A stretch of 64,000 nt of DNA from Fodinicola acaciae (GTDB taxonomy: Bacteria > Actinomycetota > Actinomycetes > Mycobacteriales > HKI-0501), in contig NZ_WOTN01000001.1 of NCBI RefSeq assembly GCF_010993745.1, positions 685,235 through 749,234 on the forward strand, written 5' to 3'. A program made the position numbers and the translations under genes. The notes under the pieces were generated by a model, which searched no databases, was not told where the DNA came from, and saw nothing but the letters and a program-made list of their open reading frames with translations. Each line of letters opens with the position of its first letter. Positions within the stretch are counted from its first letter, which is position 1. Positions 24,458 to 32,232 of the stretch are shown here, in pieces.

Positions 24458-25264
24458 TTGACTCATCCGCCGCTGGCACCGCTGGAGCTGACGCTGCTTT
24501 CACCGCCGACCTACTGGCGCTGCGAGCCGAGCTGGTCGTGGCATTCCCGGCCGCTGCCCGACCATCTGCTGTGGTGTGTGCTGGAAGGCGTTGGCGAGCT
24601 GCGGCTCGACGGTCGTACGGCTGCGTTGCACGCCGGCGTCTGCGCGATCTTCGCGCCTGGCGACGCACCCGTGGCCACCCACGATCCGCTCCGCCGGCTG
24701 GTCGTTTTCGGCATGCATTTCTCGGTGGCCGGCGACGACACGGTCGTGCCGCCCGGCCGCTGGCAGTCTGTGGCCGACCGTGAGCTGCTGGCCGCGCTGG
24801 CGCGCCGCTGCGAGACGAGCTATCGGCGCGGCGACGCGCTCGGCCGCCGGCACGCCGCACTCGGCCTGGAACACCTGGTTTGCCTGCTGTGGGAGGACAA
24901 TCTGCACCCGGCCGGCCGGGTCGACCAGGTGTTGGCCGACATCGCCGCGGCGATCCGGCACGACCCCGGCCGGATGTGGACGGTCGCCGAGTTGGCGGCT
25001 CGCGCGTCGCTGTCGCGAGCGCAGTTCACTCGCCGGTTCGCCGCGTACACCGGTGACCCGCCGATCCGCTATCTGACTCGCGCGCGCGTCGATCGAGCGC
25101 GCCACCTGCTGACCGAGACCACGATGTCGGTGACCGAGGTCGCCGCCGCGCTCGGCTATCGCGACCTCGGCTATTTCGGCCGGCAATACAGACAGTTCCT
25201 CGGTCACGCGCCGAGCCGCGACCGGCATCGCGACCACGATCCGGCCGGCATGATGGAGGCATGA
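24458..25264 (+). CDS. AraC-family transcriptional regulator
   Basis: A 268-residue regulator with an N-terminal cupin-like sensor domain and two C-terminal HTH motifs: WTVAELAARASLSRAQFTRR and MSVTEVAAALGYRDLGYFGR. The TTG start at 24458 is supported by an AAGGAG site about 10 bases upstream and agrees with the family N-terminus. It is divergent from the PhyH gene and overlaps the next gene by an ATGA, so it probably controls both in response to a small molecule. Confidence 0.88.
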   Translation: MTHPPLAPLELTLLSPPTYWRCEPSWSWHSRPLPDHLLWCVLEGVGELRLDGRTAALHAGVCAIFAPGDAPVATHDPLRRLVVFGMHFSVAGDDTVVPPGRWQSVADRELLAALARRCETSYRRGDALGRRHAALGLEHLVCLLWEDNLHPAGRVDQVLADIAAAIRHDPGRMWTVAELAARASLSRAQFTRRFAAYTGDPPIRYLTRARVDRARHLLTETTMSVTEVAAALGYRDLGYFGRQYRQFLGHAPSRDRHRDHDPAGMMEA

Positions 25265-25875
25265 CACTGAAACGGAAAGAGGCATCGGACGCGGTCACCG
25301 ATCTTGGCTGGCGGCTGGTGCTCGGCGCCTTCCGCGCGTACGTCCCGGCGTCGTCGATCGCGGACGCGGCGCGGATCGCGCTCAGCGCCGCGGAGATCGG
25401 CGACGAGCGGCTGCGGATCGACGTACGCGCGGACGGCGTGCACCTGACCATCGAGGTGCACGCCTCGCGAGTGGGAGCGGCCGAGGTCGAGCTGGCGAAG
25501 GCGCTGTCGGCGGCGCTGCCGACCACACCGGACGGCGTGCAGGCGATCGAGTTGGGGATCGACGCCATGGACATCCCGGCGGTGTTGCCGTTCTGGGAAG
25601 CGGTGCTGGCGTACGAGCGGGTCGGCGACGCACTGGTGGATCCGGCCGGTCTGGGACCGGCTGTCTGGTTCCAGCAGATGGACGAGCCGCGCCGCCAGCG
25701 CAACCGGATCCACTTCGACGTGTCGGTGCCGCACGACCAGACGGAGGCGAGGATCGCCGCCGCGCTGGCCGCCGGCGGCACGCTCGTCTACGACAAGGAG
25801 GCGCCGGCCTTCTGGGTCTTGGCCGACCCGGAAGGCAACGAAGCGTGCGTCACCTGCTGGCAGGGCCGCGATTAG
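25261..25875 (+). CDS. VOC (glyoxalase-like) protein with pterin-dehydratase-like N-terminal domain
   Basis: A 204-residue two-part protein. The N-terminal 90 residues resemble the 4a-hydroxytetrahydrobiopterin dehydratase fold (region LRIDVRADGVHLTIEVHASR), and the C-terminal half is a VOC/glyoxalase_6 domain (IELGIDAMDIPAVLPFWEAV, then IHFDVSVPHDQ). The PCD active-site HHP pattern is not evident, so the first domain may not be catalytic. Its ATG overlaps the araC stop. Confidence 0.78.
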   Translation: MTLKRKEASDAVTDLGWRLVLGAFRAYVPASSIADAARIALSAAEIGDERLRIDVRADGVHLTIEVHASRVGAAEVELAKALSAALPTTPDGVQAIELGIDAMDIPAVLPFWEAVLAYERVGDALVDPAGLGPAVWFQQMDEPRRQRNRIHFDVSVPHDQTEARIAAALAAGGTLVYDKEAPAFWVLADPEGNEACVTCWQGRD

Positions 25876-25881
25876 GGGCCT

Positions 25882-25999
25882 CTAGAGTCTGTCTCCATAT
25901 TCTGCGGGGCGATAGCCGAGCCGCTGTCACATCTTTCTCGGGCCGCCTGACGGCAGGATCTCGACTCTCATCCCCCCGGAATATGGAGACAGACCCTAG
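25882..25999. repeat. 118-bp inverted-repeat element between convergent genes
   Basis: Arms 25882-25902 and 25979-25999 match at 20 of 21 positions, separated by 76 bases. The stop codon of the leftward lipoprotein gene (25996-25998) lies inside the right arm. It may be a bidirectional terminator or a small non-autonomous insertion. Confidence 0.7.
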
Positions 26000-26325
26000 G
26001 CCTGCGTCACGTGCAGCACGACCTTCTCGGAGGTGATTTCTTGGACGGTCACCTTCAGGCCGCTGACCTCGACCGGCTGGCCGGCGGTCACCTGGACCCG
26101 CTGGCCGGCCACCTCGACGGTCACCTGCTGGCCTTGTACGCCGACCAGTTTTGCCTTGACGCCGAGGATGTTGGCCTCCGCGTTGACACCTTGGTCGAAG
26201 GTGATCGTGCAGCCACTCGTGGTGCAGTTGGTGGCAGTGCCGTTGGAGTTGCCGCCGCAGCCGGCGGCGAAAGCGAGGGCTAGGGTGGCCAGAAGGACGC
26301 CGACGATGGTTCGTACGGAGTGCAT
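25996..26325 (-). CDS. Small lipoprotein of unknown function
   Basis: A 109-residue protein with a signal peptide ending in a lipobox (AFAAGCGG, Cys at about 23), followed by a beta-rich domain rich in Val and Thr with repeated turns. The mature part includes two Cys in TNCTTSGCTITF that could pair. It resembles small DUF-type exported proteins of actinobacteria but no function is recognised. Its 3' end runs into the 118-bp inverted repeat. Confidence 0.7.
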   Translation of the reverse strand: MHSVRTIVGVLLATLALAFAAGCGGNSNGTATNCTTSGCTITFDQGVNAEANILGVKAKLVGVQGQQVTVEVAGQRVQVTAGQPVEVSGLKVTVQEITSEKVVLHVTQA

Positions 26326-26345
26326 GTGCCAAGTGTAAAAGATCC

Positions 26346-27230
26346 TTGGGACGTCTGGTGACCAGCCCGTACCGCCGGCTCCAGGTGCCGGTCCCCGGCG
26401 GTGGGCTGGCGGTCGGCGTCTGGGGTGTCGGCGAGCCGCTCACTCTGCTCGTCCACGGCATCACCGGTTCGCATCTGGCCTGGTCACTGGTCGCCGAGCA
26501 GGTGGCGGGCGACGGGAACGGGATGGGGACCGGCACGGTCGCCGGTGTCGATCTGCGCGGCCGCGGCGACAGCGGCTCGGTGGCCGGACCGTACGGCTTC
26601 GCGCGGCACGCCGACGACTGCGCGGCCGTGCTCGACCGGCTCGGCGCGGCCGAGGTCGTGGTGGCCGGTCACTCGATGGGTGGCTTCGTGTCGCTGGTGC
26701 TGGCCGACCGGCATCCGGAACGGGTGAGCCGGCTGGTCCTCGTCGACGGCGGACCACCGCTGCCGCCACCGCCTGGCGACACGGCCGAGGAGCGGATCGC
26801 CACCGTCCTCGGACCGGCGGTGCAGCGGCTGCGGATGCGGTTTCCGAGCCGGGTCGCCTATGCCGACTTCTGGCGTGCGCATCCGGCCTTCGCCGAGTGG
26901 AACGCGGCCATTCAGTCCTATGTGGACTATGACCTGACCGGCACCGAGCCGGAGCTGCGCAGCAAGGTCAGCGAGGCCGCCGTACGCGAGGACTCGGTCG
27001 ACATCCTGGAAGGTGACGCATTGCGCGAGGCGTGGCAGCGGCTGCGCCACGACGCGGTTTTCCTGCGCGCCGAAAGGGGTCTGCTCGACCAGCCGGTGCC
27101 GCTCTATCCGGAGGTCGCGCCGATCGAGGCGAAGATGCCGGTGCGTACGCTCGCCGGCACCAACCACTACACCATCCTGCTGTCGGAGAAAGGGGCCGCG
27201 CCGGTCGCCGCGGCGATCAGGACCGGCTGA
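26346..27230 (+). CDS. Alpha/beta hydrolase
   Basis: A 294-residue hydrolase. LLVHGITGSHLAW is the oxyanion-hole HG region, GHSMGGF near residue 103 carries the nucleophile Ser, and AGTNHYTILLS near the end supplies the catalytic His. The start is either TTG 26346 or GTG 26358; neither has a strong ribosome site. It could act on an ester, epoxide or lactone; no partner genes give a clue. Confidence 0.8.
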   Translation: MGRLVTSPYRRLQVPVPGGGLAVGVWGVGEPLTLLVHGITGSHLAWSLVAEQVAGDGNGMGTGTVAGVDLRGRGDSGSVAGPYGFARHADDCAAVLDRLGAAEVVVAGHSMGGFVSLVLADRHPERVSRLVLVDGGPPLPPPPGDTAEERIATVLGPAVQRLRMRFPSRVAYADFWRAHPAFAEWNAAIQSYVDYDLTGTEPELRSKVSEAAVREDSVDILEGDALREAWQRLRHDAVFLRAERGLLDQPVPLYPEVAPIEAKMPVRTLAGTNHYTILLSEKGAAPVAAAIRTG

Positions 27231-27236
27231 CCGTGT

Positions 27237-27248
27237 TTTAGCGCTACA
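27237..27248. promoter_or_regulatory. TTTAGCGCTACA palindrome at the promoter of the secreted I36-like gene
   Basis: This 12-mer is the reverse complement of TGTAGCGCTAAA, the core found in repeat copies B and D, and overlaps a TACACT -10-like hexamer (27245-27250). The dyad resembles LacI-family half-sites. Confidence 0.4.
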
Positions 27249-27280
27249 CTGACCGCCGTTGTTTCGACTATGGAGGTCTT

Positions 27281-27652
27281 GTGTCCCGTAAACTTGGAAA
27301 AATCGCCGCGGTAGCCGCGGCGGCGAGCGTCGCGAGCGGAGTGCTGTTCGCGGCCAGTCCGGCCGAGGCGGCGTACGATTGCCGCTATGGCAAGGTCTGC
27401 CTCAACACCGGCACCTTCGGCAACGGCAGTCGCTGGGAAGTGCCGAGCTGTGGCGAGCACTGGTTGCCGTCCGGCTTCGCCTACCATACGCATTCCGTGC
27501 AAACCTGGGGAAACTCGGTGACGCTCTTCTGGTTTGACCAGGACGGCCAGGGTGGCTACATCCACCAGATCGGCTTCGTCGGCCAGAACGCGCAGACCAA
27601 CCTCGACGCGCAGACCGCCGACCTGCTCAACTACGTCCGCGTCAACTGCTAG
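27281..27652 (+). CDS. Secreted small protein, peptidase-inhibitor I36-like
   Basis: A 123-residue exported protein. A signal peptide of about 30 residues (ends ASPAEAA) precedes a Cys-containing domain, YDCRYGKVCLNTGTFGNGSR, reminiscent of SMI/I36 peptidase inhibitors of Streptomyces. Six Cys would be expected, but only four are seen (DC, VC, SC, final C). GTG 27281 has GGAGG four bases upstream. It is followed by a strong hairpin. Confidence 0.72.
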   Translation: MSRKLGKIAAVAAAASVASGVLFAASPAEAAYDCRYGKVCLNTGTFGNGSRWEVPSCGEHWLPSGFAYHTHSVQTWGNSVTLFWFDQDGQGGYIHQIGFVGQNAQTNLDAQTADLLNYVRVNC

Positions 27653-27664
27653 GTCAATGCCACG

Positions 27665-27710
27665 TCGAGTGTGGGGAAATCGGCATCCCACCAGATTTCC
27701 CCACACTCGA
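27665..27710. terminator. Bidirectional hairpin terminator
   Basis: Perfect 17-bp arms (27665-27681 and 27694-27710) around a 12-base loop, between the convergent secreted-protein gene and the maltokinase-cap gene. Confidence 0.8.
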
Positions 27711-27737
27711 TGCGTCGCCAACCACAGGACCGAGTGG

Positions 27738-28343
27738 TCAGCGGATGCCGGCGAGTACGCCTGAGCCGCCGGACCACGCACCGGTGAGCGTGTCCGTGAC
27801 GGAGATCTCCGTCCCCACGACGCGTACGACCACAAGCTCAACGCCGCCGCCGCGTACGACCGTCGTCCCGCCGTCATCGTGGCAGGTCACGGCATCGATC
27901 ACCGGTGAACGGCCGGCCGAGCCACTGCCGGCGACCGTCGCGGACGGCTCGCGGCGTTGCTGCTGGCCGTCCGTCGCGAAGATCTCCTCCGCCTGGCCGC
28001 CGTCGCCGACCACGACCGACGCGGCCGCCGCCACCCACACCGGATCGGCGCAGCCGTCGTAAACCCAGCGTTTCCCCAGCACCGAGTGCTCGGTCGTGCC
28101 GACCAGGAAGTCGTCGGCGCCGGCCAGGGGAGCATCCCGATATGTCAACGGTGTGTGCAGGACGGGACCGTCGGACCGCACGATGAGAGCCTCCAGGCCG
28201 ACCTCGCCGGCCGGGTCGTCGAAGCGGTACGCGCCGAGCCGTCGTACGTTCGGATCGCCGGTGAACCAGGACCGGCCCGGCAGCCACGCCGCCAACAGCT
28301 CGAGTTTGGTCGGACTTATCGTCGCGGAATGGATGAGAGCCAC
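27738..28343 (-). CDS. Maltokinase N-terminal cap-like domain protein (CG0192-related)
   Basis: A 201-residue protein. The N-terminal MALIHSATISPTKLELLAAW and WLPGRSWFTG, then GAYRFDDPAGEVGLEALIV and HSVLGKRWVYDGCADPV, match the maltokinase N-terminal cap family, but the kinase domain is missing. Stand-alone versions occur in actinobacteria next to glycogen or trehalose genes; none is nearby here. Its role in maltose or trehalose phosphorylation is therefore uncertain. Confidence 0.78.
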   Translation of the reverse strand: MALIHSATISPTKLELLAAWLPGRSWFTGDPNVRRLGAYRFDDPAGEVGLEALIVRSDGPVLHTPLTYRDAPLAGADDFLVGTTEHSVLGKRWVYDGCADPVWVAAAASVVVGDGGQAEEIFATDGQQQRREPSATVAGSGSAGRSPVIDAVTCHDDGGTTVVRGGGVELVVVRVVGTEISVTDTLTGAWSGGSGVLAGIR

Positions 28344-28994
28344 GCGTCAGACTCTAACAAATTTCGCGGTTTGGTAAGGAATTCCCGCTGCTCGAGGAGC
28401 AAGTACGACTGGCGGCAGTTGAGACGCCCGGGCTTCCTGGGGCATGCATCCCGTAGCTGGTTGTAGTGGTGGTGTTGGTTTCTGTGTCGTGTTGCGTGAG
28501 TGGTTGCGTCGTCCGTTTTGTTGCGTTGGGTGGATGGTTGGGTTTTCGCCTGCGCGGCGGGCGACCTCAAGGGAGGGGCGCGTGGATGCCAATCGGTGTG
28601 CATTGGGGGTGCGGCTGCGCGTTTGTGGCGGGGCTGGGTTTTCTGGGCAAGCCAGGTCACCTTTGGAAGCAACCCGTCGGGATGGACGCCAAACGGTCTT
28701 CCTGTAGCGCTACATGTCCGTTTTGCCGGCTTGTCTGTTGATGGCAAGGCCTACTTACGTGCGCCTGACGCACGCATGGGGGCCTTGCGAACATTGAGGG
28801 CGGCCGGGGTGGTGCTGGTGTGGCTGACAATGCGGGTGAGACGGTCTGATCGCGTAATGCTTGGTTAACAAGACATCAAATCGGGTGTTTAGTGCGGACG
28901 ACTCTCTTGCTGCGGGTATGTTCGGCTTGTCGTTGCTTGTCGGCGCCGACCCTGACGAATCTCGGTTTTGGCTGGTCGGGGTTAGTGTGGCGAG
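28344..28994. repeat. Dispersed composite repeat, copy C (opposite orientation, rearranged)
   Basis: This 651-bp gap has no gene. On the minus strand it matches copy B: the GC-rich arm and its flank (about 28545-28640), the 37-bp block (28665-28698) and the 47-bp block (28846-28885). The palindrome TGTAGCGCTACA (28703-28714) and about 45 bp of the block-1 head follow in plus orientation. A hairpin (28744-28788) and about 60 bp of unique sequence sit between these and the 47-bp block. The modules are thus in a different order from copies B and D. Confidence 0.75.
28744..28788. terminator. Hairpin inside copy C, related to the rbpA/pgl hairpin
   Basis: Outer arms GCAAGGCC/GGCCTTGC and inner arms CGTGCG/CGCACG with a 6x6 internal mismatch. 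The right arm matches the right arm of the hairpin at 54939-54987 at 18 of 20 positions, so the two hairpins appear to share an origin. Confidence 0.55.
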
Positions 28995-29849
28995 ATGGCG
29001 GTGGAGGCGAACAGGCGGCAGATCGAAGGCGGTGTCCACCGGGACCTCGCCGAGACGATGACCTACGGCGGCTACCTGCATCTGGAGGAGCTGCTCGGCG
29101 CGCAGCATCCGATGAGCAGGCCGGTGCACCACGACGAGATGCTGTTCATCATCCAGCACCAGACATCCGAGCTCTGGATGAAGCTGCTGATCCACGAGCT
29201 TCGCGCGGCTCTGCGGCACATCGCCGCCGACGAGTTGGCGCCGGCGCTCAAGCTGCTGGCCAGGATCAAGCACATCCAGCGGCAGCTTTTCGAGCAGTGG
29301 GCCGTGCTGGAGACACTCACGCCGATCGAGTACGCCGAGTTTCGCCGGTTTCTCGGCCGTTCCTCCGGTTTCCAGTCGGTGCAGTATCGGCTGGTGGAAT
29401 TCATGCTCGGCAACAAAAACGCTGACATGCTCGAGGTGTTCCGGCACGACAAGGTGGCGTTGGCGGAGTTGTCGGAGGCGTTGCGTACGCCCAGCCTCTA
29501 CGACGAGTTTCTGCGCTATCTCGCGCGACACGGCCACGACGTGCCGGCCGAGATCGTGCGGCGGGACGTGACCGAGGCGTACGTGCCGCGGCCGAAACTC
29601 GTGCCGGTGCTCAAACGCATCTATGAGAACCGGCAGGACTTCTGGCCGGAATACGAGACGTGTGAAGAACTGGTGGACGTCGAGGAAAGCTTCCAGCTCT
29701 GGCGGTTCCGGCACATGAAGACGGTGGAGCGGGTGATCGGTTTCAAACCGGGGACCGGCGGCTCCAGTGGCGTGGCGTTTCTCCGGGCCGCGCTGGACCT
29801 GACTTTCTTCCCGGAGATCCTGGCCGTTCGGACCGAAATCGGACGGTGA
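28995..29849 (+). CDS. kynA: Tryptophan 2,3-dioxygenase
   Basis: A 284-residue heme dioxygenase that cleaves tryptophan to N-formylkynurenine. The N-terminal [17 protein letters not shown], the [15 protein letters not shown] segment and the heme-ligand His240 in [14 protein letters not shown] followed by KPGTGGSSG are all present. Full family length. No kynureninase or formamidase gene is adjacent, so the rest of the pathway must be elsewhere. Confidence 0.93.
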   Translation: MAVEANRRQIEGGVHRDLAETMTYGGYLHLEELLGAQHPMSRPVHHDEMLFIIQHQTSELWMKLLIHELRAALRHIAADELAPALKLLARIKHIQRQLFEQWAVLETLTPIEYAEFRRFLGRSSGFQSVQYRLVEFMLGNKNADMLEVFRHDKVALAELSEALRTPSLYDEFLRYLARHGHDVPAEIVRRDVTEAYVPRPKLVPVLKRIYENRQDFWPEYETCEELVDVEESFQLWRFRHMKTVERVIGFKPGTGGSSGVAFLRAALDLTFFPEILAVRTEIGR

Positions 29850-30095
29850 CCGAGATCGCGCGTACGGACCGCCGCGGCTAGCAGTATGCTTGCCGAGGCC
29901 GCCGGGTCGGGTGCCTGGCGTCTTGGCCTTGGTTCGAGGATGTCAGGAGGTGGGGCTCGTCATGCCGAGTCAACCTCCGAGTAGTCGTCGCTAGAGACGA
30001 CGACACTGCGCGCAATTCCCTCACCCCACTTCCCTTGGTGACGGCCGTCGTGTCCGCGTGACACCGCTTCACCCAGTGCTGAAGAAGGCATCCTC
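29850..30095 (+). promoter_or_regulatory. Possible structured mRNA leader of corA
   Basis: This 246-bp stretch has several potential stems, for example TCGTCG/CGACGA around CTAGAGA near 29980-30005. It does not match the M-box magnesium riboswitch consensus that I know, so it is offered only as a structured leader. A polypyrimidine stretch precedes the gene. Confidence 0.25.
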
Positions 30096-31244
30096 ATGAT
30101 GGCAAACCGTCTGCGTGTGCTGCTGCCGAAGAAAGTCATGCCGGGCTCGTACGGCGCCAACGTGCAGCTCGCGCCCGAACGCTCGATGGACCCGACGCCG
30201 GAGCGCCGCTGTCCGCCGGTCGAGAAAAGCGTGATCGACAGCGCCGTCTACTGCCGCGGCAAGCGGACGGACTCGCCGCCGACGCTGGCCGACACCTACC
30301 AGGTGCTGTCCGACAAACCGGGCAGCATGGCCTGGATCGGCCTCTACCGGCCGGCCGAGGCGCAGGTGATGTCCGCGGCCGAGGAGTTCGGCCTGCACGA
30401 GCTCGCCGTCGAGGACGCCATCACCGCACACCAGCGTCCCAAGCTGGAGCGTTACGGCGACACGCTTTTCGTCGTGTTGCGTGCGGCGCGCTATCGCGAC
30501 GAGACCGAGGAGGTCGAGTTCGGCGAGCTGCACATCTTCACCGGGCCCGATTTCGTGCTGACCGTGCGACACAGCGAGGCGCCCAACCTGGCCGCCGTAC
30601 GCCGCCGGATGGAAAACGACCCGGACCTGCTGCGGCTCGGGCCCGAGGCGGTCCTCTACGCCATCCTGGACGCCGTCGTCGACGGCTACGCGCCGGTGGT
30701 CGCCGGCCTGCAGAACGACATCGACGAGATCGAGACCGAGGTCTTCAGCGGCGACCCGAAGGTGTCGCGGCGCATCTACGACCTCTCCGGTGAGGTCATC
30801 GAGTTCCAGCGCGCCACCCGGCCGCTGCTGAAGATGCTCGAAGGCCTGTCCGCCGGCTTCGACAAATACGGCACCGACGAGGAGCTGCGCCGCTATCTGC
30901 GCGACGTGGCCGACCACGCGACGACCGTCGTGGAGCGGGTCGACAGCTTCCGGCAGATGCTCACCGACATCCTGACCATCAACGCGACACTGGTCAGCCA
31001 GGCGCAGAACGAGGAAATGAAGCATCTGGCCGAGATCAGCTACGCGCAGAACGACCAGGTCAAGAAGATCTCGTCGTGGGCCGCCATCCTGTTCGCTCCG
31101 ACGCTGATCGGCACCGTGTACGGGATGAATTTCGACAACATGCCGGAGTTGCACTGGGTTGGCGGTTATCCGTTCGCCGTACTGCTCATGGCCGTCGTCT
31201 GCCTAACGCTCTATATAGTCTTCAAAAAGCGCGACTGGCTTTAG
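30096..31244 (+). CDS. corA: CorA-family Mg2+/Co2+ transporter
   Basis: A 382-residue transporter that admits Mg2+ or Co2+ through a pentameric pore. The large cytoplasmic N-domain ends in a long helix, followed by two C-terminal membrane helices; the selectivity motif YGMNFDNMPE starts at residue 342, with GMN at 343-345. The C-terminus ends KKRDWL, as in the family. ATG 30096 is preceded directly by ATCCTC sequence and lacks a strong ribosome site; an ATG at 30099 is the alternative. The long leader could regulate it. Confidence 0.9.
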   Translation: MMANRLRVLLPKKVMPGSYGANVQLAPERSMDPTPERRCPPVEKSVIDSAVYCRGKRTDSPPTLADTYQVLSDKPGSMAWIGLYRPAEAQVMSAAEEFGLHELAVEDAITAHQRPKLERYGDTLFVVLRAARYRDETEEVEFGELHIFTGPDFVLTVRHSEAPNLAAVRRRMENDPDLLRLGPEAVLYAILDAVVDGYAPVVAGLQNDIDEIETEVFSGDPKVSRRIYDLSGEVIEFQRATRPLLKMLEGLSAGFDKYGTDEELRRYLRDVADHATTVVERVDSFRQMLTDILTINATLVSQAQNEEMKHLAEISYAQNDQVKKISSWAAILFAPTLIGTVYGMNFDNMPELHWVGGYPFAVLLMAVVCLTLYIVFKKRDWL

Positions 31245-31278
31245 GCTCTAAGGGTCTGCCAACCCCGGAGGGCCCGTC

Positions 31279-32232
31279 GTGAAGGTTGTCGTCGCCGAGC
31301 CGTATCTGCTGCCACACCGCGACCTGCTGATCTCCAAGGCACCGCCAGGCACCGAGTTTTCCTGGTCCGAGCAGGATCTTTCCGGTGTCGAGGTCTATAT
31401 CGGATCGGTGTTCACCGCCGAGATGGCCGCGTCGGCCGACCGGTTGCGGCTCGTACAGGTGGCCGGAGCCGGGACGAACGGGGTCGACTTCTCGGCGTTG
31501 CCGGCGGATGCGTTGTGCGCCAACACTTTCCACCACGGTGCGTCCATCGGCGAGTACGTCGTCGCCGCGCTGATCCTGCTCGCGCGGCGGATTCCGGAGC
31601 AGGACAGGGCGTTGCGCGACGGCCGCTGGCTGTCGCCGAAGCTTCCCGGTGGCCTGCCGCAACCGTCCACACTGGACGGTAGGACCGTTGGTTTCGTTGG
31701 TTTCGGCCACATCGGCGTGTCCGCGTGGCGGTTTCTGCGCGAGCTGGGCATGCGTGCGGTCGCGGTGACCGGCAGTGGAAAAGCCGACCCGGTCGCGTAC
31801 GGACTGGACTGGCTCGGCGCCACCGACCGGCTGACCGATCTGCTCGCCGAGTCTGACGCGGTGGTGGTGAGCGCACCGCTGAACGAACAGACGACCGGCA
31901 TGATCGGCGCCGCCGAGCTGGCCGCGATGAAACCCTCGGCAATCCTGGTGAATGTCGGACGTGGTCCGTTGATCGACGAGCGGGCTCTGTACGAGGCGTT
32001 GCGTGACGACGTGATCGCCGGCGCGGCGATCGACGTCTGGTATCGCTATCCGGGCGTCGACGGACAGGCGAAGCCGAGCGTCTTTCCGTTCCAGGATCTC
32101 GGAAACGTGCTGATGACACCACACGTCTCCGGCGTCACCTCCGACACCTTTCGCGCGCGGATCGGGGATATCGCGGAAAACCTGCGCCGGCTGTCGCAAG
32201 GTGAGGCGCTGCTGAACGTGGTGTCGCCATGA
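31279..32232 (+). CDS. D-2-hydroxyacid dehydrogenase
   Basis: A 317-residue NAD(P)-dependent enzyme. GFGHIG starts the Rossmann fold at about residue 140, VNVGRGPLID carries the catalytic Arg region and TPHVSG the catalytic His. GTG 31279 has a good CGGAGGG site. Its stop overlaps the ATG of the mannitol dehydrogenase-type gene (ATGA), so these two redox enzymes form one unit, probably processing a sugar acid. Exact substrate unknown. Confidence 0.85.
   Translation: MKVVVAEPYLLPHRDLLISKAPPGTEFSWSEQDLSGVEVYIGSVFTAEMAASADRLRLVQVAGAGTNGVDFSALPADALCANTFHHGASIGEYVVAALILLARRIPEQDRALRDGRWLSPKLPGGLPQPSTLDGRTVGFVGFGHIGVSAWRFLRELGMRAVAVTGSGKADPVAYGLDWLGATDRLTDLLAESDAVVVSAPLNEQTTGMIGAAELAAMKPSAILVNVGRGPLIDERALYEALRDDVIAGAAIDVWYRYPGVDGQAKPSVFPFQDLGNVLMTPHVSGVTSDTFRARIGDIAENLRRLSQGEALLNVVSP

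Noticed and set aside
29850-30095. M-box magnesium riboswitch upstream of corA
   Set aside because: The conserved core of the known M-box was not found; kept only as a low-confidence structured leader.
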